Shown here one piece after another: positions 37,701 to 44,875 of a stretch of 64,000 nucleotides of DNA. The notes below the pieces were generated by a model. It ran no database searches. It was not told the origin of the DNA and saw nothing but the letters and a program-made list of their open reading frames with translations. Positions within the stretch are counted from its first letter, which is position 1. Each line of letters opens with the position of its first letter. The DNA lies in the NCBI GenBank assembly GCA_937961455.1, contig CALGNN010000033.1, forward strand, positions 1-64,000, written 5' to 3'. The translations under genes were made by a program, and so were the position numbers. Source of the DNA: an uncultured Saprospiraceae bacterium (GTDB lineage: Bacteria > Bacteroidota > Bacteroidia > Chitinophagales > Saprospiraceae).

Positions 37701-37777
37701 TTAAATGTTGGTTGGGAAAAAGCATAAGTACAAAATAATAGGGCGACTAAACAGAGTTTGAACTTTTTAAACATCAT
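34718..37777 (-). CDS. Scaffold-like surface protein: three cohesin-like domains, six SprB repeats, type B (CHU_C) sorting domain
   Basis: A 1019-residue exported protein with a signal peptide (about 1-21, ends 'A-F-S-Q'). Three successive cohesin-like domains occupy about 22-160, 165-310 and 315-460. Each has 'L/I-I-S-x-Q-x-S/T-x-N-F/W' early and 'N-G-x-I/L-T-F/V-x-W' later. From about 467 to 920 there are six SprB repeats (pattern 'V-T-G-G-S-G-x-Y-x-Y-x-W-S-N-G-x-x-T'). The C-terminus (about 925-1019) is a gliding-motility-associated CHU_C domain ('I-T-P-N-G-D-N-L-N-E-F' and 'I-Y-N-R-W-G-Q-L-V-Y'), a T9SS type B signal. The next gene encodes PorP/SprF, its usual partner. Because the neighbouring giants carry dockerin-like modules, this looks like a docking scaffold. 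Binding is inferred, not shown. Confidence 0.85.
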   Translation of the reverse strand: MMFKKFKLCLVALLFCTYAFSQPTFNISGGTGNAGSTITINFNVDNFANLISAQYTINFDETVLDFNSITNITTDLAGLSAGSFGTNPSNVDNGNITFSWVESNLNPATLSNGSLMYSIVFDIIGAPCSESEITISGSPSPIEVADANEVNVGLNVNPGMFMVPGVDCGGTGGNLTFLGSTVSGDQGTTQCVAVSVQGFEEIASVQLSMNFSPLIVQFNQVQNFNLTGLNAGNFGTTNVSNGNITFVWTDPATTGVTVPDGTVIFEACFDLVGAGGQSSAFDFTNSPLVIEVNDGAGEVVPFTGSSGRININQESSGGDLSIIIGDATGMPGEVVCADVSVLGFSNMISMQHSVNWDPSKLMFSQVDGLNLPGLTSSNFGDPSAPGVNPGQLTVVWTDPNLTGTNAADNQIIYKLCFEVIEGCGSVQDINFSSTPLAMEFSDLVGLVSPVLDNGSITIDCCGGAGGSLSIELEDLDAPDCVGGNGNIFVEPCGGSEPYTWSWSNGTTNEDLLNVPAGTYTVTLTDATNATTQQTYTLPGATGLTVTPQIINDVNGCDGGINLTVTGGSGSFTYLWSNGQSTQNIINQCAGSYSVTITDSNTGCIQEFGPYSIGGSCNASEIITNVECFGQATGAINLTVNGCADPISFSWSNGATTEDLTGLFAGSYSVTLTDNNGEVFTATYVVSEPATGLTITSVVTDETTAGNDGAIDITVTGGSGNYSYLWSNGATTEDLINIPGGNYTVSVTDNSMPQCVFTHTAMVTPLTFQVEIIKMDFGNFDVTCRGECDGSATAMPLNGIAPYTFTWSTGETTQTISNLCAGTYGLTVTEATGLTYEDPAFSIFEPDQIRVSPDQENCATGPTDTNGSVSVSVTGGSDPYSYNWSTGSATNSISGVAPGDYALTVTDANGCVFVTQVYVCDQLNPRECFDSRTAITPNGDNLNEFLQIQCARDFDNTIEIYNRWGQLVYEEDNYDNSWNGVDTGGNNLLEGGYHWVLRVRLPNGTTDIHRGSVAIIRSLK

Positions 37778-37826
37778 CTGATTTTAAAATTTGGAGAGCA
37801 TTAATAATTTAACTACCGTATAACGA

Positions 37827-37870
37827 CAAAGGTAATATTAGCGTTGCTATTACTTAACATATAAGGGAAT
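37827..37870 (-). promoter_or_regulatory. Candidate promoter of the 1019-aa gene
   Basis: Minus strand TACCTTTG (37827-37834) fits TAnnTTTG and lies about 50 bp before the start codon. About 32 bp upstream is ATTCCCTTATATGTTA (37855-37870), which matches the 1341-aa gene's palindrome at only 9 of 16 positions. It is either a weak version of that site or chance. Confidence 0.45.
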
Positions 37871-37955
37871 TATTTAATATACTCTTTGGAAGGTTTGTAA
37901 GCAGAAACTATTCCAAAAAATCTCAGGTAGGGAATTCGAATACAAATTTAATAAA

Positions 37956-37992
37956 AAAAGCTAATGCTGACGTGCTGTCAACATTAGCTTTT
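37956..37992 (-). terminator. Intrinsic terminator of the 1308-aa gene
   Basis: AAAAGCTAATGCTGA and TCAACATTAGCTTTT form a long stem with one mismatch around a CGTGCTG loop, with A/T runs on both sides. It begins about 25 bp beyond the stop of the 1308-aa gene. Confidence 0.88.
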
Positions 37993-38017
37993 ATTTATTT
38001 AACAATAAGATTAAATC

Positions 38018-41000
38018 TTATTTTAAAATTGTCATTTTTCTAGATGCAGTAAACTCACCAGTTGAAATTTGGTAAACGATAATTCCGCTAAGATTTTCAC
38101 CTAAGTCAGAAACTTTAACGTCTACTTCATTCATTCCTTTTGCAAAATATTGCTCAAGTTCATAAACTTTCATTCCTGCAGTGTTATAGAATTCGATGTT
38201 AACATCGGACTCATTAGGCAAGAAGAAAGAAATGGTAGTTGTTTCTACAAATGGATTAGGACTGTTACCATATAATGCAAAGTCACCATCTACAACTGAA
38301 GTTGTTTCAAGGTTTACTGCATTTATTGTAATGTCATTATTCTCAACTGTATACAATTCTGCTTCCAATGCTGCATCAACTAAGTTTAAGCTAGAAGCTT
38401 TACCAGTTGCATTCATTGTAAATATTACATCTCCTTCACTCAATTGAGTAGCTATTGCATCATTCCATGAGAAGGTCATTAAACCATTATCAATATGGAA
38501 GTTGCTGCTATTCAAGTCAATTAAGTTAGAAGAAAGATCATTGATATTAATTCCAGTTACATCTAAAGCGAACTGTAATCCAATCATATTGTCAAAATCA
38601 TTCGTTGCTACAAAATCAATAGCTCCGTCTCTTTCAACAGTTTTGATTGTCAATGAACTTCTGTCTTCAAGTTCAGTTGAAGTGAACAATTGAGCTGAAC
38701 CATTAAGGTCTCCAACTTTAACACCGTTAAAGTCTAGTGCCATTTGATTCACTACAGTGTATGTATTTAAGTTAATCTCTTCTTGACAAAGACCAGGATA
38801 AGTTTGATTCGCAGGTACACATTCTGGATCAATAAATCTCCATGATTCGTTGTTAGGGAATTCAACATAGATTCCTAAGATCAACTTTCTTAATTCAACA
38901 ATATCAATCGCACTAACTGTTTCAGATAAGTTTATATCAGCAGCTACAAATTTGTCAAACTCTGTAAATGGTGTAATACCAAGTAAGTGTTTTTGAATTG
39001 CAACTAAATCCAGTGTAGAAACTCCGTTCATTGGATCGTGGTTTCTAATAGGATTGATTACGTAATCTGAACTATGGTGTACACCTGCAAAAGAATAGAA
39101 TCCATTTGCATCGGTAGTAGCTTCATAAGCAACACCAGTTAAGTTATCAGTTAAGTATACATCAACTTCAGATATTCCTTGATTAGGACTCATTAATTCA
39201 ATAGTACCACCTACAGTGATGCTATTTGAAATACCATTACATACTGAGTCATTGTCATCAATGATGATGAAAGTCTCACAGTAATCTTGATTTCCGAATT
39301 CATCAGTAACCCAAATCTGAACTAAGTTAGTTCCTATATCATCACATGTAAAAGTCATTCCAGTTTCACTAGTGTTACTAGAGAATGAGAAAAGAAGATC
39401 TTCATGTGCAGTACAGTTATCAAAACTACTTCCTGTTTCAAAGTCATTTGCCCAGATTGTAACTTCTCCTGTTGAAGGCATTACTACTGAAGACAATCCA
39501 CTAATACAAACTGGAGTCGGTTTCTTACAATCAGCAATGGTAAAGTTAGCAGAACAAGTAGTTTCATTACCACATTGATCAGCAACAGTCCATGTTATGA
39601 TGTGATTACCAATTGGGTATGAACCATTTGCATCATTTCCATTACCGAAAATATCGAACACACCATCACTGAATGCATCAATTGCATATGAATATGTAAT
39701 GTTTTCACCATCACAATCATCAACAGCTACGATGTTAAGTCCTTCTGTAACAGCTGCAGAACAATCGTCGTCGTAGCTACAGATAGAAATATCTGTGCAT
39801 CCTTCTGTGATTGTAGGAGCCGTATTATTTTCAACTTTTATTACTTGTACATAAGTCCAAATTCCGCTTGCACCTGGGTTTGATTGATCAAATTGGCACC
39901 AGTCAATTACTGACCATGTTCTTAAGATCTTTGCACAAACACCATCTACATATTGGAAGAAGTCATCTTCATAAGTAACACCAATCAAACTACATGATAC
40001 TTGGTTGAATGAAGGAGCATCGAAACCAGAAGGTAAATCTTCAGGATCTGTTCCGTCCATACACCCTACATCATAGTTACCTGGCCATACGATAGAGTTT
40101 CCGTTAAATGGATTATTATTTGTTACTGTAATTGTTTGAGTGGCTGTCGTTGAACCGTTTCCATCAGCAGCAGTGAATGTTCTGAAGTAAACACCTGTTC
40201 CACAATCATCTGCTGAACCACCTGCAGTAACTGTAATTGTTGGATCACAATTATCAGAAACAGTAGGAGAACCATATACAGAAGAATTAACTACTTCTAG
40301 ATCTGAAAGATCAACATCAACAGTACAGTCGATAGTAATGTTTGGAGGTGCGACAAGTACTGGAGCAATTTTATCTTGAACATCAACTAAAACCATACAG
40401 TCATTATAATGTCCATATAAATCTCCACCTGGCTCCATTCTACTATTGAATACAAAACCAGGACCTGGATCAACGTCAAATACTCTTAAAATAACTTGAA
40501 TATCCCCTAGATCAACATCATCACAACAGAATGTTGCAACGTCATCGTAAGTACCGTAGTTAAAATCACAACTTGTAAAATTCATTCTTCTCACTTTGAA
40601 GAATACATCATTACAATTGTCATAAGAACCATCATCAAATACTGTAGCAGGTACATCAGTTGTACCTGTAGTAGTCAATGAAACAACTGTATGCTCATCA
40701 CAAACTGGAATTGGAGGTGTGTTATCTTCAACTGTAATATCTACTTCGCAAGAAGTTGTATTACCACATCCGTCATCAGCTGTGTAAACAATAGTGTGCG
40801 TTCCAATAGGTAAATTAGATAATAGATATAATCCTGAACCAGGATTAAAAGCTATTGCTGCTCCTGCAACAGAACCAGAAAAGTCTACTGAGTAGGAAGT
40901 TCCTGAAGTTGCACAAACATCATAATATTGTAAAGCAGGTAATAAAAGGTCCGCATTACACTCACTATCAGCTGCATCAACTGTAAAATCAGCTGGACAA

Positions 41001-41944
41001 GTAACAATAGGTCCTGCATCATCTTCAACCTTAATAACCTGAATAAATACTAAAGGATTGGTACCTGAATTTGATGGAATACACCAGTCAAAAACAGTCC
41101 ATGTTCTTAATACCTTATAAGCGCCTCCGCATAAAGGAAGGATTTGATCTTCATAAACGATATTAAGTGAACAAAAACCTGCACCAGTGAAAATAGGCTC
41201 ACCATCAATAGTAGGATATCCAGTTTCTTCAGGATCGGGATAACCATTCCCGTTTGTATCCCAGCTAGTATCGCTACAAGATAGAAATGCTGATTGAAAA
41301 CCATCAGCGTTCAATGGCGGTTCTACGTTTGCAAGATCTGTGCGCTCATAGTATACAACTTGAACACATGGATCAGAAACATTGCCACTTGCATCTTCTG
41401 AAACAAACTGTAAAGTTCTGATAGCTGCCCAAGGGGAGCCACAGTCCTGAACTTCCGTTTCATCACTAAGGATGTAAAGGATTGGATTTGGATCACAATT
41501 ATCCACTAATCCTGGATCAGGAATACCGTTATAATCAGAATTACAAGCAACAGTAATATCACCGTCACAAGTAAAAGTAGGAGCTAGTTTATCTTCAACT
41601 AGCAAATTTCCCCAGCAAGAGTTGTTACCAACATATACGGAAACTGTTAAAAGCATTCCGACATGCGAGCCATCAACTCTATCTCCAATGACATTGCCAT
41701 CAGCATCAGTTATTTCAACCACATAAGGACAAGCTGGATCGTAGTCCTCAATAACCATGTCTGGTGTGATAATCGCTTCGCAGTTTTCATCTAATGACAC
41801 ATTAACCTGTCCATTACAGGCTAGCGGACATTGAGCACTTACGGAACTCATCCCAACAAACATGAACATAACCAAACAAACTAAACTAAAGCTCAGATTT
41901 CCCAGAGCTAGGTAGGATCTTTTCATGAGATATTTATTTAACAA
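38018..41944 (-). CDS. Giant T9SS surface protein: HYR modules, dockerin-like, cohesin-like, type A sorting domain
   Basis: A 1308-residue exported protein. Met7 (41926) is the more likely start, giving a signal peptide that ends 'S-S-V-S-A-Q'. Residues about 40-900 are HYR and related Cys-rich modules; several segments match the 2045-aa paralogue closely ('C-A-K-I-L-R-T-W', 'S-S-V-V-M-P-S-T-G-E-V'). A CNA-B-like domain (about 910-970) leads to the dockerin-like pair ('G-V-S-T-L-D-L-V-A-I-Q-K-H-L-L-G' and 'D-I-N-L-S-E-T-V-S-A-I-D-I-V-E-L-R', about 971-1025). A cohesin-like domain (about 1085-1205) and the sorting domain ('L-Y-G-N-S-P-N-P-F', from about 1220) follow. Its promoter lies beside a response-regulator gene. 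It is closest to the 2045-aa and 1341-aa proteins. Confidence 0.85.
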   Translation of the reverse strand: MLNKYLMKRSYLALGNLSFSLVCLVMFMFVGMSSVSAQCPLACNGQVNVSLDENCEAIITPDMVIEDYDPACPYVVEITDADGNVIGDRVDGSHVGMLLTVSVYVGNNSCWGNLLVEDKLAPTFTCDGDITVACNSDYNGIPDPGLVDNCDPNPILYILSDETEVQDCGSPWAAIRTLQFVSEDASGNVSDPCVQVVYYERTDLANVEPPLNADGFQSAFLSCSDTSWDTNGNGYPDPEETGYPTIDGEPIFTGAGFCSLNIVYEDQILPLCGGAYKVLRTWTVFDWCIPSNSGTNPLVFIQVIKVEDDAGPIVTCPADFTVDAADSECNADLLLPALQYYDVCATSGTSYSVDFSGSVAGAAIAFNPGSGLYLLSNLPIGTHTIVYTADDGCGNTTSCEVDITVEDNTPPIPVCDEHTVVSLTTTGTTDVPATVFDDGSYDNCNDVFFKVRRMNFTSCDFNYGTYDDVATFCCDDVDLGDIQVILRVFDVDPGPGFVFNSRMEPGGDLYGHYNDCMVLVDVQDKIAPVLVAPPNITIDCTVDVDLSDLEVVNSSVYGSPTVSDNCDPTITVTAGGSADDCGTGVYFRTFTAADGNGSTTATQTITVTNNNPFNGNSIVWPGNYDVGCMDGTDPEDLPSGFDAPSFNQVSCSLIGVTYEDDFFQYVDGVCAKILRTWSVIDWCQFDQSNPGASGIWTYVQVIKVENNTAPTITEGCTDISICSYDDDCSAAVTEGLNIVAVDDCDGENITYSYAIDAFSDGVFDIFGNGNDANGSYPIGNHIITWTVADQCGNETTCSANFTIADCKKPTPVCISGLSSVVMPSTGEVTIWANDFETGSSFDNCTAHEDLLFSFSSNTSETGMTFTCDDIGTNLVQIWVTDEFGNQDYCETFIIIDDNDSVCNGISNSITVGGTIELMSPNQGISEVDVYLTDNLTGVAYEATTDANGFYSFAGVHHSSDYVINPIRNHDPMNGVSTLDLVAIQKHLLGITPFTEFDKFVAADINLSETVSAIDIVELRKLILGIYVEFPNNESWRFIDPECVPANQTYPGLCQEEINLNTYTVVNQMALDFNGVKVGDLNGSAQLFTSTELEDRSSLTIKTVERDGAIDFVATNDFDNMIGLQFALDVTGININDLSSNLIDLNSSNFHIDNGLMTFSWNDAIATQLSEGDVIFTMNATGKASSLNLVDAALEAELYTVENNDITINAVNLETTSVVDGDFALYGNSPNPFVETTTISFFLPNESDVNIEFYNTAGMKVYELEQYFAKGMNEVDVKVSDLGENLSGIIVYQISTGEFTASRKMTILK

Positions 41945-42096
41945 TACATTTTATTATAATGAGGAATCCAAAATAAATAAATACCAAAAAAACCAATTTT
42001 GCCACACTCTGGGGGAGAGTAAATTCTGCAAGTTGGAATTATTGAAATTTTATCAATTTTAGACGACCCAATAAATTCGTCTATTTATAATCCTAG

Positions 42097-42141
42097 CAAA
42101 GATAATTGAAATTATAGAATCTATATACCACGAAATGGGTA
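42097..42141 (-). promoter_or_regulatory. Promoter with TACC-N8-GGTA palindrome (1308-aa gene)
   Basis: Minus strand: TACCCATTTCGTGGTA (42126-42141), 21 bp, then TATCTTTG (42097-42104). Centre-to-centre distance is 33 bp. It lies between the stop of the response-regulator gene and the 1308-aa gene, leaving a leader of about 150-165 nt. This is the third promoter in the cluster with this layout. Confidence 0.7.
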
Positions 42142-42186
42142 AATTTAATATATAAGAAATATGTAATATGTAAGTGTCGGAATTAC

Positions 42187-42846
42187 TTAAATGATAGAGT
42201 TATCTAGCGCGAATTTTATCAATCCTGCTGTATTGCTTGCCCCTATTTTTCTCATGATATTTTTACGATGTACACTAACCGTTTGATCGCTGATATAGAG
42301 CTCGTTAGCGATCTGTTTGTTATTCATAGCGCGTGAAATCATGACTAGGATTTCAACCTCTCTTCGAGTCAAATTTTTCTTCTTTAAATAGGGGTCTTCA
42401 AACATGCCATTCATCTGCATGCTCCCATTTTTGTGCTCTTTCTTAGGAAAGATTTTTAATCCTTCATTTAAGTAGCTATTTCCTTTTGAGACTTCTGTAA
42501 TAGCTTTACTCAATTCTGTCCATCCTGACGATTTCAAAACATATCCATATGCTCCCTGCACAAAAGCGGATTTAATAAAATTCGGCAATTGATACATGCT
42601 TACAATAATAACTTTCAAATCAGGAGCCACTTTTATTAGTTCGGGCAGCAGAGATAGTCCGTCTTGTCCTGGAAGATTTAAATCTAATAACAGAATATCA
42701 GGAATGGACTTTTCAATAGCTTTCATTGCATTGAAAGCATCATGAGCCACCCACAACAGTTTTAGTTTGTGATCCTCATTAGATTTAAATAATTGAGATA
42801 ATGCTTCGGTATAAAGTTTATGATCGTCTACTAAAGCGATTTTCAT
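42187..42846 (-). CDS. NarL/FixJ (LuxR-type) response regulator
   Basis: A 219-residue two-domain regulator. The receiver (about 1-120) has Asp7-Asp8, phospho-acceptor Asp55 ('L-L-L-D-L-N-L-P-G'), a Ser in 'V-I-I-V-S-M-Y' and Lys in 'Y-V-L-K-S-S'. The C-terminal LuxR-type helix-turn-helix (about 154-215) reads 'L-T-R-R-E-V-E-I-L' and 'N-K-Q-I-A-N-E-L-Y-I-S-D-Q-T-V-S-V-H-R-K-N-I'. No histidine kinase is encoded nearby, so its partner is elsewhere. It starts 31 bp after the asparaginase-type gene ends and may share its transcript. The family binds inverted TAC-type heptamers, and three promoters in the adjacent cluster carry such a site, one of them 46 bp past this gene's stop. It is therefore the prime candidate regulator of the giant surface proteins. 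Confidence 0.93.
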   Translation of the reverse strand: MKIALVDDHKLYTEALSQLFKSNEDHKLKLLWVAHDAFNAMKAIEKSIPDILLLDLNLPGQDGLSLLPELIKVAPDLKVIIVSMYQLPNFIKSAFVQGAYGYVLKSSGWTELSKAITEVSKGNSYLNEGLKIFPKKEHKNGSMQMNGMFEDPYLKKKNLTRREVEILVMISRAMNNKQIANELYISDQTVSVHRKNIMRKIGASNTAGLIKFALDNSII

Positions 42847-42877
42847 TCGACGGAATTTCTAAAATTTTTAAAATCGG

Positions 42878-43882
42878 TTATTGTATAAAGGAGGCTGCAA
42901 ATTTAGTTTTTGTTTCGGGCTTAAACAAAGTATATTCAAATCCTTTTTGAATACTGTGTGCACCAAACCTTCCATTCTTGTCTAAAGCTACATATCCGAC
43001 TTGAATATTTTCCTCAGATTTAAGCTTCCTATGTATTCGTGAGACTGCTTCTTCACAAGCTTCTTGGGGGCTTTTTCCTTGTCTCATTAGTTCAACTACT
43101 AAAAAAGAGCCAAGTGTTGTTAAGACTTTTTCGCCCACACCAGTTGCAGCAGCAGCTCCTACTTCATTATCCACAAACATTCCAGCACCTATAATAGGGC
43201 TGTCTCCTACTCTACCTTGCATTTTATAAGCCATCCCACTCGTTGTGCATGCACCAGCCAAATTACCTTTTTGATCAATGGCTAAGATTCCAATAGTGTC
43301 ATGTTGATCTCTATTGCCTTCTGGACGATAGTTTTTTTCTTTCAACCAATCCAACCATTTCTCTTTAGCTTGATCACTTAATAGGTTTTCTTTTTCAAAT
43401 CCTTGTTCTAAAGCAAAGGCCAAAGCTCCATCACCAGCCAATATTACATGAGGTGTTTCTTCCATTACTTTCCTAGCAACTGAAATAGGATGTTTTATAT
43501 TTTTTAGATAACAAACTGATCCTGCATTACCCAAATGATCCATGATGCAAGCATCAAGACTTACATTACCTTCCCTATCAGGAAGTCCGCCGTAGCCTAC
43601 TGATTGATCATTGGGATCAGCTTCTGGTATTCTTGCACCTGCCTCAACGGCATCAAGAGCAGAGCCTCCATTTTGAAGCACTTCCCAAGCAGCTTCATTT
43701 GCTTTGTAATTATTCCAAGTTGCTATTACTAAAGGTTTGTTTAATGCATCCTTATTGTAATTTGGTGTGCATGCCAATTGAACTGGACTCAGTCCAACTA
43801 AGGCAGTACCGCCAAAAAGTTTAAGAAATTTTCTTCGCGAATCCAATAAATTTAATTTTACGACCTTTGTAAGAAGCAGCAT
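42878..43882 (-). CDS. Glycosylasparaginase / isoaspartyl peptidase-family Ntn hydrolase
   Basis: A 334-residue protein. The N-terminus has a twin-arginine-like signal ('D-S-R-R-K-F-L-K-L-F-G-G', Arg16-Arg17) ending in a lipobox-like 'V-Q-L-A-C' (Cys38), so it is probably exported folded and lipid-anchored. The Ntn-hydrolase core shows 'N-G-G-S-A-L-D-A-V' (71-79), the autocleavage and nucleophile motif 'H-D-T-I-G' (Thr196) and 'G-D-S-P-I-I-G-A-G' after it. The family cleaves the N-acetylglucosamine-asparagine bond or isoaspartyl dipeptides after self-processing into two chains. A role in glycoprotein turnover is plausible. It is divergent from the acyltransferase gene across about 40 bp and upstream of the response regulator. 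Confidence 0.88.
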   Translation of the reverse strand: MLLLTKVVKLNLLDSRRKFLKLFGGTALVGLSPVQLACTPNYNKDALNKPLVIATWNNYKANEAAWEVLQNGGSALDAVEAGARIPEADPNDQSVGYGGLPDREGNVSLDACIMDHLGNAGSVCYLKNIKHPISVARKVMEETPHVILAGDGALAFALEQGFEKENLLSDQAKEKWLDWLKEKNYRPEGNRDQHDTIGILAIDQKGNLAGACTTSGMAYKMQGRVGDSPIIGAGMFVDNEVGAAAATGVGEKVLTTLGSFLVVELMRQGKSPQEACEEAVSRIHRKLKSEENIQVGYVALDKNGRFGAHSIQKGFEYTLFKPETKTKFAASFIQ

Positions 43883-43924
43883 ATTGACTACTGCTCAAAA
43901 GTAATATATCTAAGCAATTTAGCA

Positions 43925-44794
43925 ATGAAGTACCTACAGTTTTTATTTTTTCGAATGCTTTGTGGGATTCTGACTTTCTTGCCTTTAAGCAGATTAAGCT
44001 ATTTAAAACACTTCACTTACTTCCTCCTTTCTAAAGTATTAAAATATAGATCAAAGGTAATAGATATCAACTTAAACATGGCTTTTCCAAATAAATCTGA
44101 TAGTCAGAAAAGCTCTATTAAAAGCAAGTTCTACCAATACTTATCTTCTAATATCGTGGAAAGTGTTAAAGGTCTAGCCGATCCCAGTGCCATCAATAAA
44201 GAACAATTTGTCATACGGAATCCAGAAATATTTGATCCATATTTGAATAGCGGAAAAAGTGTATTGGTAGTATCTGCACATTTCCAGAATTGGGAATGGG
44301 GTTTCTTGGCATCTGCTCCACAATTTAATCACGAAGTAGTAATTATCTACAAAAAGTCAAAAAACCCGCATTTTGAAAATTTCATCAAACAACGCAGATC
44401 TTCAAAAGGTGTAAGACCATTGGAGATGAATTTATTTACTTCATTTTTATCTGAACATAAAGATCAAGCCAAGATTTATATTTTAATGTCTGACCAAAAC
44501 CCATCAAATAAAAAATCTAGCATCCAAGTTGATTTCTTTGGTCAAGAAACTATTTGCTTAAAGGGACCAGAACTCATTAGTAAAAGATATAAAATGCCAC
44601 TATTCCTTTTTGAAACAGAAAAAATGAAGGAATTGTCGTACGCAGTAAGTATTAAGTTAATTGAAGAAAGATTTGAAGGCGCTCGAGGGTTGCTAACTCA
44701 AAAATACATGTCTGCTATTGAAGAAATGATACGAAAAACACCGAATGCTTGGCTTTGGTCTCATAAACGATGGAAAAACATAAGTTCTTATTGA
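43925..44794 (+). CDS. Lipid A biosynthesis acyltransferase family protein (LpxL/HtrB-like)
   Basis: A 289-residue inner-membrane protein with an N-terminal hydrophobic segment (about 5-36). The acyltransferase motif H-x4-E is present as 'A-H-F-Q-N-W-E-W-G' (His119, Glu124), followed by 'S-D-Q-N-P-S-N-K-K-S' and 'F-F-G-Q-E-T'. The family transfers a secondary acyl chain to lipid A; some Bacteroidota members act on other lipids. The downstream large outer-membrane protein gene is 81 bp away on the same strand. Confidence 0.88.
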   Translation: MKYLQFLFFRMLCGILTFLPLSRLSYLKHFTYFLLSKVLKYRSKVIDINLNMAFPNKSDSQKSSIKSKFYQYLSSNIVESVKGLADPSAINKEQFVIRNPEIFDPYLNSGKSVLVVSAHFQNWEWGFLASAPQFNHEVVIIYKKSKNPHFENFIKQRRSSKGVRPLEMNLFTSFLSEHKDQAKIYILMSDQNPSNKKSSIQVDFFGQETICLKGPELISKRYKMPLFLFETEKMKELSYAVSIKLIEERFEGARGLLTQKYMSAIEEMIRKTPNAWLWSHKRWKNISSY

Positions 44795-44875
44795 TTGGCT
44801 AAACCATCGACCAAAGAATAGACTTAATAATTTAAGCTAAATAAATTCGTTTCTAAGAACTAGCACAAAATAATA

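Noticed and set aside
11972-41944. A classical cellulosome for polysaccharide breakdown
   Set aside because: No glycoside hydrolase, carbohydrate esterase or S-layer anchor is encoded in the cluster, and the dockerin-like modules are attached to Ig-like fibres rather than to enzymes.
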